Shown here piece by piece: positions 1 through 15,268 of a stretch of DNA of 64,000 nt. The notes beneath the pieces are model-generated. The model worked only from the letters and a program-made list of their open reading frames with translations. It was not told where the DNA came from and did no database searches. The stretch is from NCBI GenBank assembly GCA_946699065.1, contig CAMPDV010001327.1, forward strand, positions 1-64,000, given 5' to 3'. Origin of the DNA: Loxodes magnus (lineage: Eukaryota; Ciliophora; Karyorelictea; Loxodida; Loxodidae). The stretch's first letter is position 1. The number at the start of each line of letters is the position of its first letter. Made by a program: the position numbers and the translations under genes.

Positions 1-3000
1 TTTAAATCTAACTATTTTTAATTCAATTAAAATTAAATTTAAATCTAACTATTTTTAATTTGCTTAAAATTAAATTTAAATCTAACTATTTTTAATTTGC
101 TTAAAATTAAATTTAAATCTAACTATTTTTAATTTGCTTAAAATCAATTTAAATCTAACTATTATTAATTTGCCTAAAATTAAATTTAAATCTAACTATT
201 TTTAATTTGCTTAAAATTAAATTTAAATCTAACTATTTTTAATTCAATTAAAATTAAATTTAAATCTAACTATATTTAATTCAATTAAAATTAAATTTAA
301 ATCTAACTATTTTTAATTTGCTTAAAATTAAATTTAAATCTAACTATTTTTAATTTAATTAAAATTAAATTTAAATCTAACTATTTTTAATTTGCTTAAA
401 ATTAAATTTAAATCTAACTATTTTTAATTTGCTTAAAATTAAATTAGAATCTAACTATTTTTACTTTGCTAAAAATTAAATTTAAATCTAACTATTTTTA
501 ATTTGCTTTAAATTAAATTTAAATCTAACTATTTTTAATTTGCTTAAAATTAAATTTAAATCTAACTATTTTTAATTTGCCTAAAATTAAAGTTAAATCT
601 AACTATTTTTAATTCAATTAAAATTAAATTTAAATCTAACTATTTTTAATTCAATTAAAATTAAATTTAAATCTAACTATTTTTAATTTGCTTAAAATTA
701 AATTTAAATCTAACTATTTTTAATTTGCTTAAAATCAAATTTAAATCTAACTATTTTTAATTCAATTAAAATTAAATTTAAATCTAACTATTTTTAATTT
801 GCTTAAAATCAAATTTAAATCTAACTATTTTTAATTCAATTAAAATTAAATTTAAATCTAACTATTATTAATTTGCCTAAAATTAAATTTAAATCTAACT
901 ATTTTTAATTTGCTTAAAATTAAATTAGAATCTAACTATTTTTAATTCAATTAAAATTAAATTTAAATCTAACTATTTTTAATTTAATTAAAATTAAATT
1001 TAAATCTAACTATTTTTAATTCAATTAAAATTAAATTTAAATCTAACTATATTTAATTCAATTAAAATTAAATTTAAATCTAACTATTTTTAATTCAATT
1101 AAAATTAAATTTAAATCTAACTATTTTTAATTTGCCTAAAATTAAATTTAAATCTAACTATTTTTAATTTGCTTTAAATTAAATTTAAATCTAACTATTT
1201 TTAATTTGCCTAAAATTAAATTTAAATCTAACTATTTTTAATTTGCCTAAAATTAAAGTTAAATCTAACTATATTTAATTCAATTTAAATTAAATTTAAA
1301 TCTAACTATTTTTAATTCAATTAAAATTAAATTTAAATCTAACTATTTTTAATTTGCTTAAAATTAAATTTAAATCTAACTATTTTTAATTTGCTTAAAA
1401 TCAATTTAAATCTAACTATTTTTAATTTGCCTAAAATTAAATTTAAATCTAACTATTTTTAATTTGCCTAAAATTAAATTTAAATCTAACTATTTTTAAT
1501 TTGCCTAAAATTAAAGTTAAATCTAACTATATTTAATTCAATTAAAATTAAATTTAAATCTAACTATTTTTAATTTGCCTAAAATTAAAGTTAAATCTAA
1601 CTATTTTTAATTCAATTAAAATTAAATTTAAATCTAACTATTTTTAATTTGCTTAAAATTAAATTTAAATCTAACTATTTTTAATTTGCTTTAAATTAAA
1701 TTTAAATCTAACTATTTTTAATTTGCCTAAAATTAAATTTAAATCTAACTATTTTTAATTTGCTTAAAATTAAATTAGAATCTAACTATTTTTAATTCAA
1801 TTAAAATTAAATTTAAATCTAACTATTTTTAATTCAATTAAAATTAAATTTAAATCTAACTATTTTTAATTTAATTAAAATTAAATTTAAATCTAACTAT
1901 TTTTAATTTGCTTAAAATTAAATTTAAATCTAACTATTTTAAATTCAATTAAAATTAAATTTAAATCTAACTATTTTTAATTTGCTTAAAATTAAATTTA
2001 AATCTAACTATATTTAATTCAATTAAAATTAAATTTAAATCTAACTATTTTTAATTTGCCTAAAATTAAATTTAAATCTAACTATTTTTAATTCAATTAA
2101 AATTAAATTTAAATCTAACTATTTTTAATTTGCTTAAAATCAAATTTAAATCTAACTATTTTTAATTCAATTAAAATTAAATTTAAATCTTTCTATTTTT
2201 AATTAAATTAAAATTAAATTTAAATCTTACTATTTTTAGATTGCCTAAAATTAAATTTAAATCTAACTATTTTTAATTTGCTTAAAATTAAATTTAAATC
2301 TAACTATTTTTAATTTGCCTAAAATTAAATTTAAATCTAACTATTTTTAATTCAATTAAAATTAAATTTAAATCTAACTATTTTTAATTTGCTTAAAATT
2401 AAATTTAAATCTAACTATTTTTAATTTGCTTAAAATTAAATTTAAATCTAACTATTTTTAATTTGCCTAAAATTAAATTTAAATCTAACTATTTTTAATT
2501 TGCTTTAAATTAAATTTAAATCTAACTATTTTTAATTTGCCTAAAATTAAATTTAAATCTAACTATTTTTAATTTGCTTAAAATTAAATTTAAATCTAAC
2601 TATTTTTAATTTGCTTAAAATCAATTTAAATCTAACTATTTTTAATTTGCCTAAAATTAAATTTAAATCTAACTATTTTTAATTTGCTTAAAATTAAATT
2701 TAAATCTAACTATTTTTAATTTGCCTAAAATTAAATTTAAATCTAACTATTTTTAATTTGCTTAAAATTAAATTTAAATCTAACTATTTTTAATTCAATT
2801 AAAATTAAATTTAAATCTAACTATTTTTAATTTGCTTAAAATTAAATTTAAATCTAACTATTTTTAATTCAATTAAAATTAAATTTAAATCTAACTATAT
2901 TTAATTCAATTAAAATTAAATTTAAATCTAACTATTTTTAATTCAATTAAAATTAAATTTAAATCTAACTATTTTTAATTTGCTTAAAATTAAATTTAAA

Positions 3001-6000
3001 TCTAACTATTTTTAATTTGCTTAAAATTAAATTTAAATCTAACTATTTTTAATTTGCCTAAAATTAAATTTAAATCTAACTATTTTTAATTTGCTTTAAA
3101 TTAAATTTAAATCTAACTATTTTTAATTTGCCTAAAATTAAATTTAAATCTAACTATTTTTAATTTGCTTAAAATTAAATTTAAATCTAACTATTTTTAA
3201 TTTGCTTAAAATCAATTTAAATCTAACTATTTTTAATTTGCCTAAAATTAAATTTAAATCTAACTATTTTTAATTTGCTTAAAATTAAATTTAAATCTAA
3301 CTATTTTTAATTTAATTAAAATTAAATTTAAATCTAACTATTTTTAATTTGCTTAAAATTAAATTTAAATCTAACTATTTTTAATTCAATTAAAATTAAA
3401 TTTAAATCTAACTATTTTTAATTTGCTTAAAATTAAATTTAAATCTAACTATTTTTAATTTGCTTAAAATCAAATTTAAATCTAACTATTTTTAATTCAA
3501 TTAAAATTAAATTTAAATCTAACTATTTTTAATTTGCTTAAAATTAAATTTAAATCTAACTATTTTTAATTTGCTTAAAATTAAATTTAAATCTAACTAT
3601 ATTTAATTCAATTAAAATTAAATTTAAATCTAACTATTTTTAATTTGCTTAAAATTAAATTTAAATCTAACTATTTTTAATTCAATTAAAATTAAATTTA
3701 AATCTAACTATTTTTAATTTGCTTAAAATTAAATTTAAATCTAACTATTTTTAATTTGCTTAAAATTAAATTTAAATCTAACTATATTTAATTCAATTAA
3801 AATTAAATTTAAATCTAACTATTTTTAATTTGCTTAAAATTAAATTTAAATCTAACTATTTTTAATTTGCTTAAAATTAAATTTAAATCTAACTATATTT
3901 AATTCAATTAAAATTAAATTTAAATCTAACTATTTTTAATTCAATTAAAATTAAATTTAAATCTAACTATATTTAATTCAATTAAAATTAAATTTAAATC
4001 TAACTATATTTAATTCAATTAAAATTAAATTTAAATCTAACTATTTTTAATTTGCCTAAAATTAAAGTTAAATCTAACTATTTTTAATTCAATTAAAATT
4101 AAATTTAAATCTAACTATTTTTAATTTGCTTAAAATTAAATTTAAATCTAACTATTTTTAATTTGCTTAAAATCAAATTTAAATCTAACTATTTTTAATT
4201 CAATTAAAATTAAATTTAAATCTAACTATATTTAATTCAATTAAAATTAAATTTAAATCTAACTATTTTTAATTCAATTAAAATTAAATTTAAATCTAAC
4301 TATTTTTAATTTGCTTAAAATCAATTTAAATCTAACTATTTTTAATTTGCCTAAAATTAAATTTAAATCTAACTATTTTTAATTTGCTTTAAATTAAATT
4401 TAAATCTAACTATTTTTAATTTGCCTAAAATTAAATTTAAATCTAACTATTTTTAATTTGCCTAAAATTAAAGTTAAATCTAACTATATTTAATTCAATT
4501 AAAATTAAATTTAAATCTAACTATTTTTAATTCAATTAAAATTAAATTTAAATCTAACTATTTTTAATTTAATTAAAATTAAATTTAAATCTAACTATTT
4601 TTAATTTGCTTAAAATCAATTTAAATCTAACTATTTTTAATTTGCCTAAAATTAAATTTAAATCTAACTATTTTTAATTTGCCTAAAATTAAATTTAAAT
4701 CTAACTATTTTTAATTTGCCTAAAATTAAAGTTAAATCTAACTATATTTAATTCAATTAAAATTAAATTTAAATCTAACTATTTTTAATTTGCCTAAAAT
4801 TAAAGTTAAATCTAACTATTTTTAATTCAATTAAAATTAAATTTAAATCTAACTATTTTTAATTTGCTTAAAATTAAATTTAAATCTAACTATTTTTAAT
4901 TTGCTTTAAATTAAATTTAAATCTAACTATTTTTAATTTGCCTAAAATTAAATTTAAATCTAACTATTTTTAATTTGCTTTAAATTAAATTTAAATCTAA
5001 CTATTTTTAATTCAATTAAAATTAAATTTAAATCTAACTATTTTTAATTTAATTAAAATTAAATTTAAATCTAACTATTTTTAATTTGCTTAAAATTAAA
5101 TTTAAATCTAACTATTTTTAATTCAATTAAAATTAAATTTAAATCTAACTATATTTAATTCAATTAAAATTAAATTTAAATCTAACTATTTTTAATTTGC
5201 TTAAAATTAAATTTAAATCTAACTATTTTTAATTTGCTTAAAATTAAATTTAAATCTAACTATATTTAATTCAATTAAAATTAAATTTAAATCTAACTAT
5301 TTTTAATTTGCTTAAAATTAAATTTAAATCTAACTATTTTTAATTTGCTTAAAATCAATTTAAATCTAACTATTTTTAATTTGCCTAAAATTAAATTTAA
5401 ATCTAACTATTTTTAATTTGCCTAAAATTAAATTTAAATCTAACTATTTTTAATTTGCCTAAAATTAAATTTAAATCTAACTATTTTTAATTTGCTTAAA
5501 ATTAAATTTAAATCTAACTATTTTTAATTTGCTTAAAATTAAATTTAAATCTAACTATATTTAATTCAATTAAAATTAAATTTAAATCTAACTATTTTTA
5601 ATTTGCTTAAAATTAAATTTAAATCTAACTATTTTTAATTTGCCTAAAATTAAATTTAAATCTAACTATTTTTAATTTGCCTAAAATTAAAGTTAAATCT
5701 AACTATTTTTAATTCAATTAAAATTAAATTTAAATCTAACTATTTTTAATTCAATTAAAATTAAATTTAAATCTAACTATTTTTAATTTAATTAAAATTA
5801 AATTTAAATCTAACTATTTTTAATTTGCTTAAAATTAAATTTAAATCTAACTATTTTTAATTCAATTAAAATTAAATTTAAATCTAACTATATTTAATTC
5901 AATTAAAATTAAATTTAAATCTAACTATTTTTATCTCAATTAAAATTAAATTTAAATCTAACTATTTTTAATTTGCTTAAAATTAAATTTAAATCTAACT

Positions 6001-9000
6001 ATTTTAAATTCAATTAAAATTAAATTTAAATCTAACTATTTTTAATTTGCTTAAAATTAAATTTAAATCTAACTATATTTAATTCAATTAAAATTAAATT
6101 TAAATCTAACTATTTTTAATTTGCTTAAAATTAAATTTAAATCTAACTATTTTTAATTTGCTTAAAATCAATTTAAATCTAACTATTTTTAATTTGCCTA
6201 AAATTAAATTTAAATCTAACTATTTTTAATTTGCTTTAAATTAAATTTAAATCTAACTATTTTTAATTTGCCTAAAATTAAATTTAAATCTAACTATTAT
6301 TAAATTGCCTAAAATTAAATTTAAATCTAACTATTTTTAATTTGCTTAAAATTAAATTTAAATCTAACTATTTTTAATTTGCTTAAAATTAAATTTAAAT
6401 CTAACTATTTTTAATTCAATTAAAATTAAATTTAAATCTAACTATATTTAATTTGCTTAAAATTAAATTTAAATCTAACTATTTTTAATTTGCTTAAAAT
6501 TAAATTTAAATCTAACTATTTTTAATTTGCTTAAAATTAAATTTAAATCTAACTATTTTTAATTTGCCTAAAATTAAATTTAAATCTAACTATTTTTAAT
6601 TTGCCTAAAATTAAATTTAAATCTAACTATTTTTAATTTACTTAAAATTAAATTTAAATCTAACTATTTTTAATTTGCTTAAAATTAAATTTAAATCTAA
6701 CTATTTTTAATTTGCTTAAAATCAAATTTAAATCTAACTATTTTTAATTCAATTAAAATTAAATTTAAATCTAACTATTTTTAATTTGCTTAAAATCAAA
6801 TTTAAATCTAACTATTTTTAATTCAATTAAAATTAAATTTAAATCTAACTATTTTTAATTTGCTTAAAATTAAATTTAAATCTTTCTATTTTTAATTAAA
6901 TTAAAATTAAATTTAAATCTTACTATTTTTAGATTGCCTAAAATTAAATTTAAATCTAACTATTTTTAATTTGCTTAAAATTAAATTTAAATCTAACTAT
7001 TTTTAATTTGCTTAAAATTAAATTTAAATCTAACTATTTTTAATTCAATTAAAATTAAATTTAAATCTAACTATTTTTAATTTGCTTAAAATTAAATTTA
7101 AATCTAACTATTTTTAATTTGCTTAAAATCAAATTTAAATCTAACTATTTTTAATTTGCTTAAAATTAAATTTAAATCTAACTATTTTTAATTTGCTTAA
7201 AATTAAATTTAAATCTAACTATTTTTAATTTGCTTAAAATTAAATTTAAATCTAACTATTTTTAATTTGCTTAAAATTAAATTTAAATCTAACTATTTTT
7301 AATTTGCTTAAAATTAAATTTAAATCTAACTATTTTTAATTCAATTAAAATTAAATTTAAATCTAACTATTTTTAATTTGCTTAAAATTAAATTTAAATC
7401 TAACTATATTTAATTCAATTAAAATTAAATTTAAATCTAACTATTTTTAATTTGCTTAAAATTAAATTTAAATCTAACTATTTTTAATTTGCTTAAAATT
7501 AAATTTAAATCTAACTATTTTTAATTCAATTAAAATTAAATTTAAATCTAACTATTTTTAATTTGCTTAAAATCAAATTTAAATCTAACTATTTTTAATT
7601 CAATTAAAATTAAATTTAAATCTAACTATTTTTAATTTGCTTAAAATCAATTTAAATCTAACTATTTTTAATTTGCTTAAAATCAAATTTAAATCCAACT
7701 ATTTTTAATTCAATTAAAATTAAATTTAAATCTAACTATTTTTAATTTGCTTAAAATTAAATTTAAATCTAACTATTTTTAATTTGCTTAAAATTAAATT
7801 TAAATCTAACTATTTTTAATTTGCTTAAAATTAAATTTAAATCTAACTATTTTTAATTTGCTTAAAATCAATTTAAATCTAACTATTTTTAATTTGCTTA
7901 AAATCAAATTTAAATCTAACTATTTTTAATTCAATTAAAATTAAATTTAAATCTAACTATTTTTAATTTGCTTAAAATTAAATTTAAATCTAACTATTTT
8001 TAATTTGCTTAAAATCAAATTTAAATCTAACTATTTTTAATTCAATTAAAATTAAATTTAAATCTAACTATTTTTAATTTGCCTAAAATCAATTTAAATC
8101 TAACTATTTTTAATTCAATTAAAATTAAATTTAAATCTAACTATTTTTAATTTGCCTAAAATTAAATTTAAATCTAACTATTTTTAATTTGCTTAAAATT
8201 AAATTTAAATCTAACTATTTTTAATTCAATTAAAATTAAATTTAAATCTAACTATTTTTAATTTGCTTAAAATTAAATTTAAATCTAACTATTTTTAATT
8301 TGCTTAAAATTAAATTTAAATCTAACTATTTTTAATTCAATTAAAATTAAATTTAAATCTAACTATTTTTAATTTGCTTAAAATTAAATTTAAATCTAAC
8401 TATATTTAATTCAATTAAAATTAAATTTAAATCTAACTATTTTTAATTTGCTTAAAATTAAATTTAAATCTAACTATTTTTAATTTGCTTAAAATTAAAT
8501 TTAAATCTAACTATTTTTAATTTGCTTAAAATTAAATTTAAATCTAACTATTTTTAATTCAATTAAAATTAAATTTAAATCTAACTATTTTTAATTTGCT
8601 TAAAATCAAATTTAAATCTAACTATTTTTAATTCAATTAAAATTAAATTTAAATCTAACTATTTTTAATTTGCTTAAAATTAAATTTAAATCTAACTATT
8701 TTTAATTTGCTTAGAATTAAATTTAAATCTAACTATTTTTAATTTGCTTAAAATTAAATTTAAATCTAACTATTTTTAATTCAATTAAAATTAAATTTAA
8801 ATCTAACTATTTTTAATTTGCCTAAAATTAAATTTAAATCTAACTATTTTTAATTTGCTTAAAATCAAATTTAAATCTAACTATTTTTAATTCAATTAAA
8901 ATTAAATTTAAATCTAACTATATTTAATTTGCTTAAAATTAAATTTAAATCTAACTATTTTTAATTTGCTTAAAATCAATTTAAATCTAACTATTTTTAA

Positions 9001-12000
9001 TTTGCTTAAAATTATATTTAAATCTAACTATTTTTAATTTGCTTAAAATTAAATTTAAATCTAACTATATTTAATTTGCTTAAAATTAAATTTAAATCTA
9101 ACTATTTTTAATTTGCTTAAAATTAAATTTAAATCTAACTATATTTAATTTGCTTAAAATTAAATTTAAATCTAACTATTTTTAATTTAATTAAAATTAA
9201 ATTTAAATCTAACTATTTTTAATTTGCTTAAAATTAAATTTAAATCTAACTATTTTTAATTCAATTAAAATTAAATTTAAATCTAACTATTTTTAATTTG
9301 CTTAAAATTAAATTTAAATCTAACTATTTTTAATTTGCTTAAAATCAAATTTAAATCTAACTATTTTTAATTCAATTAAAATTAAATTTAAATCTAACTA
9401 TTTTTAATTTGCTTAAAATTAAATTTAAATCTAACTATTTTTAATTCAATTAAAATTAAATTTAAATCTAACTATTTTTAATTTGCTTAAAATCAATTTA
9501 AATCTAACTATTTTTAATTTGCTTAAAATCAAATTTAAATCTAACTATTTTTAATTCAATTAAAATTAAATTTAAATCTAACTATTTTTAATTTGCTTAA
9601 AATTAAATTTAAATCTAACTATTTTTAATTTGCTTAAAATCAAATTTAAATCTAACTATTTTTAATTCAATTAAAATTAAATTTAAATCTAACTATTTTT
9701 AATTTGCCTAAAATCAATTTAAATCTAACTATTTTTAATTCAATTAAAATTAAATTTAAATCTAACTATTTTTAATTTGCCTAAAATTAAATTTAAATCT
9801 AACTATTTTTAATTTGCTTAAAATTAAATTTAAATCTAACTATTTTTAATTCAATTAAAATTAAATTTAAATCTAACTATTTTTAATTTGCTTAAAATTA
9901 AATTTAAATCTAACTATATTTAATTCAATTAAAATTAAATTTAAATCTAACTATTTTTAATTTGCCTAAAATCAATTTAAATCTAACTATTTTTAATTTG
10001 CTTTAAATTTTAAATCTAACTATTTTTAATTTGCCTAAAATTAAATTTAAATCTAACTATTTTTAATTTGCTTAAAATTAAATTTAAATCTAACTATTTT
10101 TAATTCAATTAAAATTAAATTTAAATCTAACTATTTTTAATTTGCTTAAAATTAAATTTAAATCTAACTATATTTAATTCAATTAAAATTAAATTTAAAT
10201 CTAACTATTTTTAATTTGCTTAAAATTAAATTTAAATCTAACTATTTTTAATTTGCTTAAAATTAAATTTAAATCTAACTATTTTTAATTTGCTTAAAAT
10301 TAAATTTAAATCTAACTATTTTTAATTTGCTTAGAATTAAATTTAAATCTAACTATTTTTAATTTGCTTAAAATTAAATTTAAATCTAACTATTTTTAAT
10401 TCAATTAAAATTAAATTTAAATCTAACTATTTTTAATTTGCCTAAAATTAAATTTAAATCTAACTATTTTTAATTTGCTTAAAATCAAATTTAAATCTAA
10501 CTATTTTTAATTCAATTAAAATTAAATTTAAATCTAACTATATTTAATTTGCTTAAAATTAAATTTAAATCTAACTATTTTTAATTTGCTTAAAATCAAT
10601 TTAAATCTAACTATTTTTAATTTGCTTAAAATTATATTTAAATCTAACTATTTTTAATTTGCTTAAAATTAAATTTAAATCTAACTATATTTAATTTGCT
10701 TAAAATTAAATTTAAATCTAACTATTTTTAATTTGCTTAAAATTAAATTTAAATCTAACTATTTTTAATTCAATTAAAATTAAATTTAAATCTAACTATT
10801 TTTAATTTGCTTAAAATTAAATTTAAATCTAACTATTTTTAATTTGCTTAAAATCAAATTTAAATCTAACTATTTTTAATTCAATTAAAATTAAATTTAA
10901 ATCTAACTATTTTTAATTTGCTTAAAATTAAATTTAAATCTAACTATTTTTAATTTGCTTAAAATCAAATTTAAATCTAACTATTTTTAATTCAATTAAA
11001 ATTAAATTTAAATCTAACTATTTTTAATTTGCTTAAAATTAAATTTAAATCTTAATTTGCTTAAAATTAAATTTAAATCTAACTATTTTTAATTCAATTT
11101 AAATTAAATTTAAATCTAACTATTTTTAATTTGCTTAAAATTAAATTTAAATCTAACTATTTTTAATTTGCTTAAAATTAAATTTAAATCTAACTATATT
11201 TAATTCAATTAAAATTAAATTTAAATCTAACTATTTTTAATTTGCTTAAAATTAAATTTAAATCTAACTATTTTTAATTAAATTAAAATTAAATTTAAAT
11301 CTAACTATTTTTAGATTGCCTAAAATCAATTTAAATCTAACTATTTTTAATTTGCTTAAAATTAAATTTAAATCTAACTTTTTTTAATTCAATTAAAATT
11401 AAATTTAAATCTAACTATTTTTAATTTGCTTAAAATCAATTTAAATCTAACTATTTTTAATTTGCTTAAAATCAAATTTAAATCTAACTATTTTTAATTC
11501 AATTAAAATTAAATTTAAATCTAACTATTTTTAATTTGCCTAAAATTAAAGTTAAATCTAACTATTTTTAATTTGCCTAAAATTAAATTTAAATCTAACT
11601 ATTTTTAATTCAATTAAAATTAAATTTAAATCTAACTATTTTTAATTTGCATAAAATTAAATTTAAATATAACTATTTTTAATTCAATTAAAATTAAATT
11701 TAAATCTAACTATTTTTAATTTGCCTAAAATTAAAGTTAAATCTAACTATTTTTAATTTGCCTAAAATTAAAGTTAAATCTAACTATTTTTAATTTGCCT
11801 AAAATCAAATTTAAATCTAACTATTTTTAATTTGCCTAAAATTAAATTTAAATCTAACTATTTTTAATTTGCTTAAAATTAAATTTAAATCTAACTATTT
11901 TTAATTAAATTAAAATTAAATTTAAATCTAACTATTTTTAGATTGCCTAAAATCAATTTAAATCTAACTATTTTTAATTTGCTTAAAATCAAATTTAAAT

Positions 12001-12958
12001 CTAACTATTTTTAATTTGCTTAAAATCAAATTTAAATCTAACTATTTTTAATTCAATTAAAATTAAATTTAAATCTAACTATTTTTAATTTGCTTAAAAT
12101 CAATTTAAATCTAACTATTTTTAATTTGCTTAAAATCAAATTTAAATCTAACTATTTTTAATTCAATTAAAATTAAATTTAAATCTAACTATTTTTAATT
12201 TGCTTAAAATCAAATTTAAATCTAACTATTTTTAATTCAATTAAAATTAAATTTAAATCTAACTATTTTTAATTTGCTAAAAATCAAATATAAATCTAAC
12301 TATTTTTAATTCAATTAAAATTAAATTTAAATCTAACTATTTTTAATTTGCTTAAAATTAAATTTAAATCTAACTATTTTTAATTTGCTTAAAATCAAAT
12401 TTAAATCTAACTATTTTTAATTTGCCTAAAATTAAATTTAAATCTAACTATTTTTAATTTGCCTAAAATTAAATTTAAATCTAACTATTTTTAATTTGCC
12501 TAAAATTAAATTTAAATCTAACTATTTTTAATTTGCCTAAAATTAAAGTTAAATCTAACTATTTTTAATTCAATTAAAATTAAATTTAAATCTAACTATT
12601 TTTAATTTGCCTAAAATTAAATTTAAATCTAACTAACTATTATTAATTAAATTAAAATTAAATTTAAATCTAACTATTTTTAATTTGCCTAAAATTAAAT
12701 TTAAATCTAACTATTTTTAATTTGCCTAAAATTAAATTTAAATCTAACTATTTTTAATTTGCCTAAAATTAAATTTAAATCTAACTATTTTTAATTTGCC
12801 TAAAATTAAATTTAAATCTAATTATTATTAATTAAATTAAAATTAAATTTAAATCTAACTATTTTTAATTTGCCTAAAATTAAATTTAAATCTAACTATT
12901 TTTAATTTGCTTAAAATTAAATTTAAATCTAACTATTTTTAATTTAATTAAAATTTAA
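1..12958. repeat. 37-bp AT-rich satellite array
   Basis: Head-to-tail tandem array with a monomer of 37 bp. Nearly every monomer carries the core TTTAAATCTAACTATTTTTA followed by a variable half. The variable half has three main forms: a TTTGCTTAAAATTAAA type, a TTCAATTAAAATTAAA type and a TTTGCCTAAAATTAAA type. Shorter 35-bp monomers ending in AAAATCAA also occur, as do monomers with TATATTTAA in the core. The array is already under way at base 1, so its left edge lies outside the window, and about 350 copies fit here. The right edge is sharp: the last recognisable monomer ends near 12958 and runs into T-rich unique sequence. G and C are almost limited to the TCTAAC and TTGC motifs. Runs of A or T recur roughly every 10-13 bp, which could give curved DNA (inference). 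No coding potential or promoter is visible. A centromeric, pericentromeric or subtelomeric satellite is the likely identity, but the sequence alone cannot say which. Confidence 0.97.
8637..9141. repeat. 500-bp block duplicated inside the 37-bp array
   Basis: This stretch recurs at about 10257-10761 at a fixed offset of 1620 bp. Both copies share rare private variants: TTAGAATTAA (8711 and 10331) and AAAATTATATTTAAATC (9007 and 10627). The same order of monomer types holds across both, and the match breaks at each edge. This points to recent unequal exchange or block duplication and not to independent mutation. A second, older marker pair with the odd TTTCTATTTTTAATTAAATT and TTTTTAGATTGCC monomers occurs near 2188-2250 and 6881-6945. 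Confidence 0.8.
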
Positions 12959-15268
12959 TTATTTATTTTCATAATACTTCCTCTTTTTTAGATTTTTTTT
13001 TATAGATTTAATATATTACTTTTTTTCGTTTTTAAAAGATTTAAACTAGCCTTTTTTTCATAATTACTACATTTTTTTTTTTATTAATTTTTTTTTTCTT
13101 ATTTAACATATTTTTATATAGTTTTTAATAAATTGCCTTTATTTAATCTTTATTTTTATTTTTTTTACTTTTTTTTAAATTTACTTTTTTTTTATGCTTT
13201 TTACCTAACATATTATGAAAAAAGTATTAGATTCTTCTATATAACTTATTTTTTCTATTGGTGCGATTAAAATTAATGTTAGATAAATATTTTATTCAAC
13301 TATTGATAGAATTTAGTATTTAATGATTTGTATTTTTTATTCGATTTTTAAGTTAAATCTTAATTTTATTTATTTGAATTATCTCTAAAAAAAGATTATT
13401 AAAGAATTTATATTTATTTTAAAATACTTATTATTTTATTTTTTTAATTTTCTATCAAAAGTTATTTAATAAAAGCTCTTCTAAAATATGAATCAGACTT
13501 TTATTTGATCCTGATTAAATACTTCTATATGATATATTTATAAATTATTTTTTGCAAGAAGTATTTCAAATTAAAATGCATGCTTCTATCAAGAAATTGA
13601 GAGTAGTCTTTTTTTTTTAATTTTAAGTTATATAAAATTAAGACTAAAGGAAGTATTTTTAAATTTTTTAAAGACAAATAAATTTCTAGAACTAGAATAA
13701 GTTAAATAGAAGATTAATTAATTTATATAATTTTTATTTTAGAAAATAAAAAATAAAACTAAATGTTGAATAAATTTTCTTGATTAAGTATATTAAAACT
13801 AATATTCTAATTTAAACGTAAAAATTTTCAAATATCTTAATTAAAGATAATTATTTTTTGATTATAGCTATAAAAATAAATTTCTTTAGAGCTTTAAATA
13901 TAATATACTTACATCTCTAAGTTTAACTTTAGCAATAATTATTATGGTATATAATTAAAATAATTAAGGATTATATAATTTTTTAATTCAGAAAAAGCTT
14001 AAGCATCATAAAACAGGTTTGAAAGTTAACTATATGAATTGGTTTTAATTTTCTATTTATTCTGTTAACTTAATCATAATTATATCTAAAACGCAATAAG
14101 AGAATTATAATTCTAAAGAAAATAATAGAGCTATATTAATCTATTAAGCTAGCTAAATTTAAAATAGTAAGAGATACTTTAAAAGATAACAATTATAAGT
14201 TATTTTGCTATCTTTATTATTTTTATCTAAGTAAAAATAAATAAATTAGTTAATTATCCTAAAATAATTTTTACTAAATGCCTCTTATGAAATATATCTT
14301 AGCTTTACAATTATTTCAATTTTAAGTATTCAATAAATAAAAATAGAATGCTTGACAAACCATAATTGAAATAAGTTGAATAAAAGTATTTTAATTAATT
14401 AAAATTATACATTCTAGATATTAATGATTATTTGAAACTTCCTTTATTTTAGTAAATAAAAAGCAAAATTTTAGAGGTAAAATTTAAAATTGCTTCTATA
14501 AAGATAAATATAAAAAATCAAGTTAAATATGCTTTAATTTTAAAATTTATGAATTTTAGAAAGAATCTAGTGATTTAAGAAGCATAACTGTAAGAAAATG
14601 CAATCAATTCATGTTTTTATATTTCTCTTACGTAAATTTTATAATGTACTTTAATTATTCAATAAATTCCTTAATCATTTATTTAATGAGAAAAAAAATT
14701 AGTATAATTTGAATACTTAGTTTAAAAATTAATCTAAGAATCCTTATTTTATGAAATTTTTTAAATTCTAAATTATTTTGTAAAGTTTTTAACTTATTTC
14801 GTAATAAATTTAAAATACATTTGTATTTATATATTTTAACAAATTTAACTATTAAAAATTAAAAAATTGTTAATAATGCATAACTATAATGTATTTTAAA
14901 TAGATAGAATAGCCATTTAAATTTAAAATAATATACTCTTAAAGAGAAATAGTTAGAATGCTATATAGATAATAATTTTATTTTTAATTATCTAGAAATT
15001 TTAGAAATAATAGCATTATTTCATTATTAAACTTGATTTTCTTCATTTATTTAATACTACTAATATAACTAATATATATTCTTTCTATAGAAGATCCATA
15101 ATCTAAGTATTTAAGTTAAGTTAATTTAATCATAAAGTTTCATTTTATGTTCTTAATAAATAATAGAGGTTTAGCATATATGATGATACTATTTTATGTA
15201 AGTTATTACTTATGCTTGGTAGCTTATTTAATTATTATCATTTTAATGCTCTATTTTTTATTAAAAAT
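12959..15268. other. AT-rich spacer, no gene seen
   Basis: Non-repetitive sequence to the right of the 37-bp array. The first 250 bases are rich in T homopolymers on the + strand; the rest is mixed A/T with very little G or C. I looked on both strands for protein-like stretches, allowing TAA, TAG and TGA as sense codons, and for RNA-gene signatures, and found nothing I can support before the tRNA relic at 15269. Confidence 0.7.
15263..15267 (-). terminator. T5 Pol III-type terminator after the tRNA relic
   Basis: On the minus strand the discriminator end of the tRNA-like sequence is followed after one base by five T residues, the usual RNA polymerase III stop signal. Its position suggests that the relic was once a normally arranged tRNA gene. 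Confidence 0.5.

Noticed and set aside
1-12958. CRISPR array or telomere repeat
   Set aside because: Units are contiguous with no unique spacers, and there is no G-rich telomeric motif such as CCCCAA or CCCTAA.
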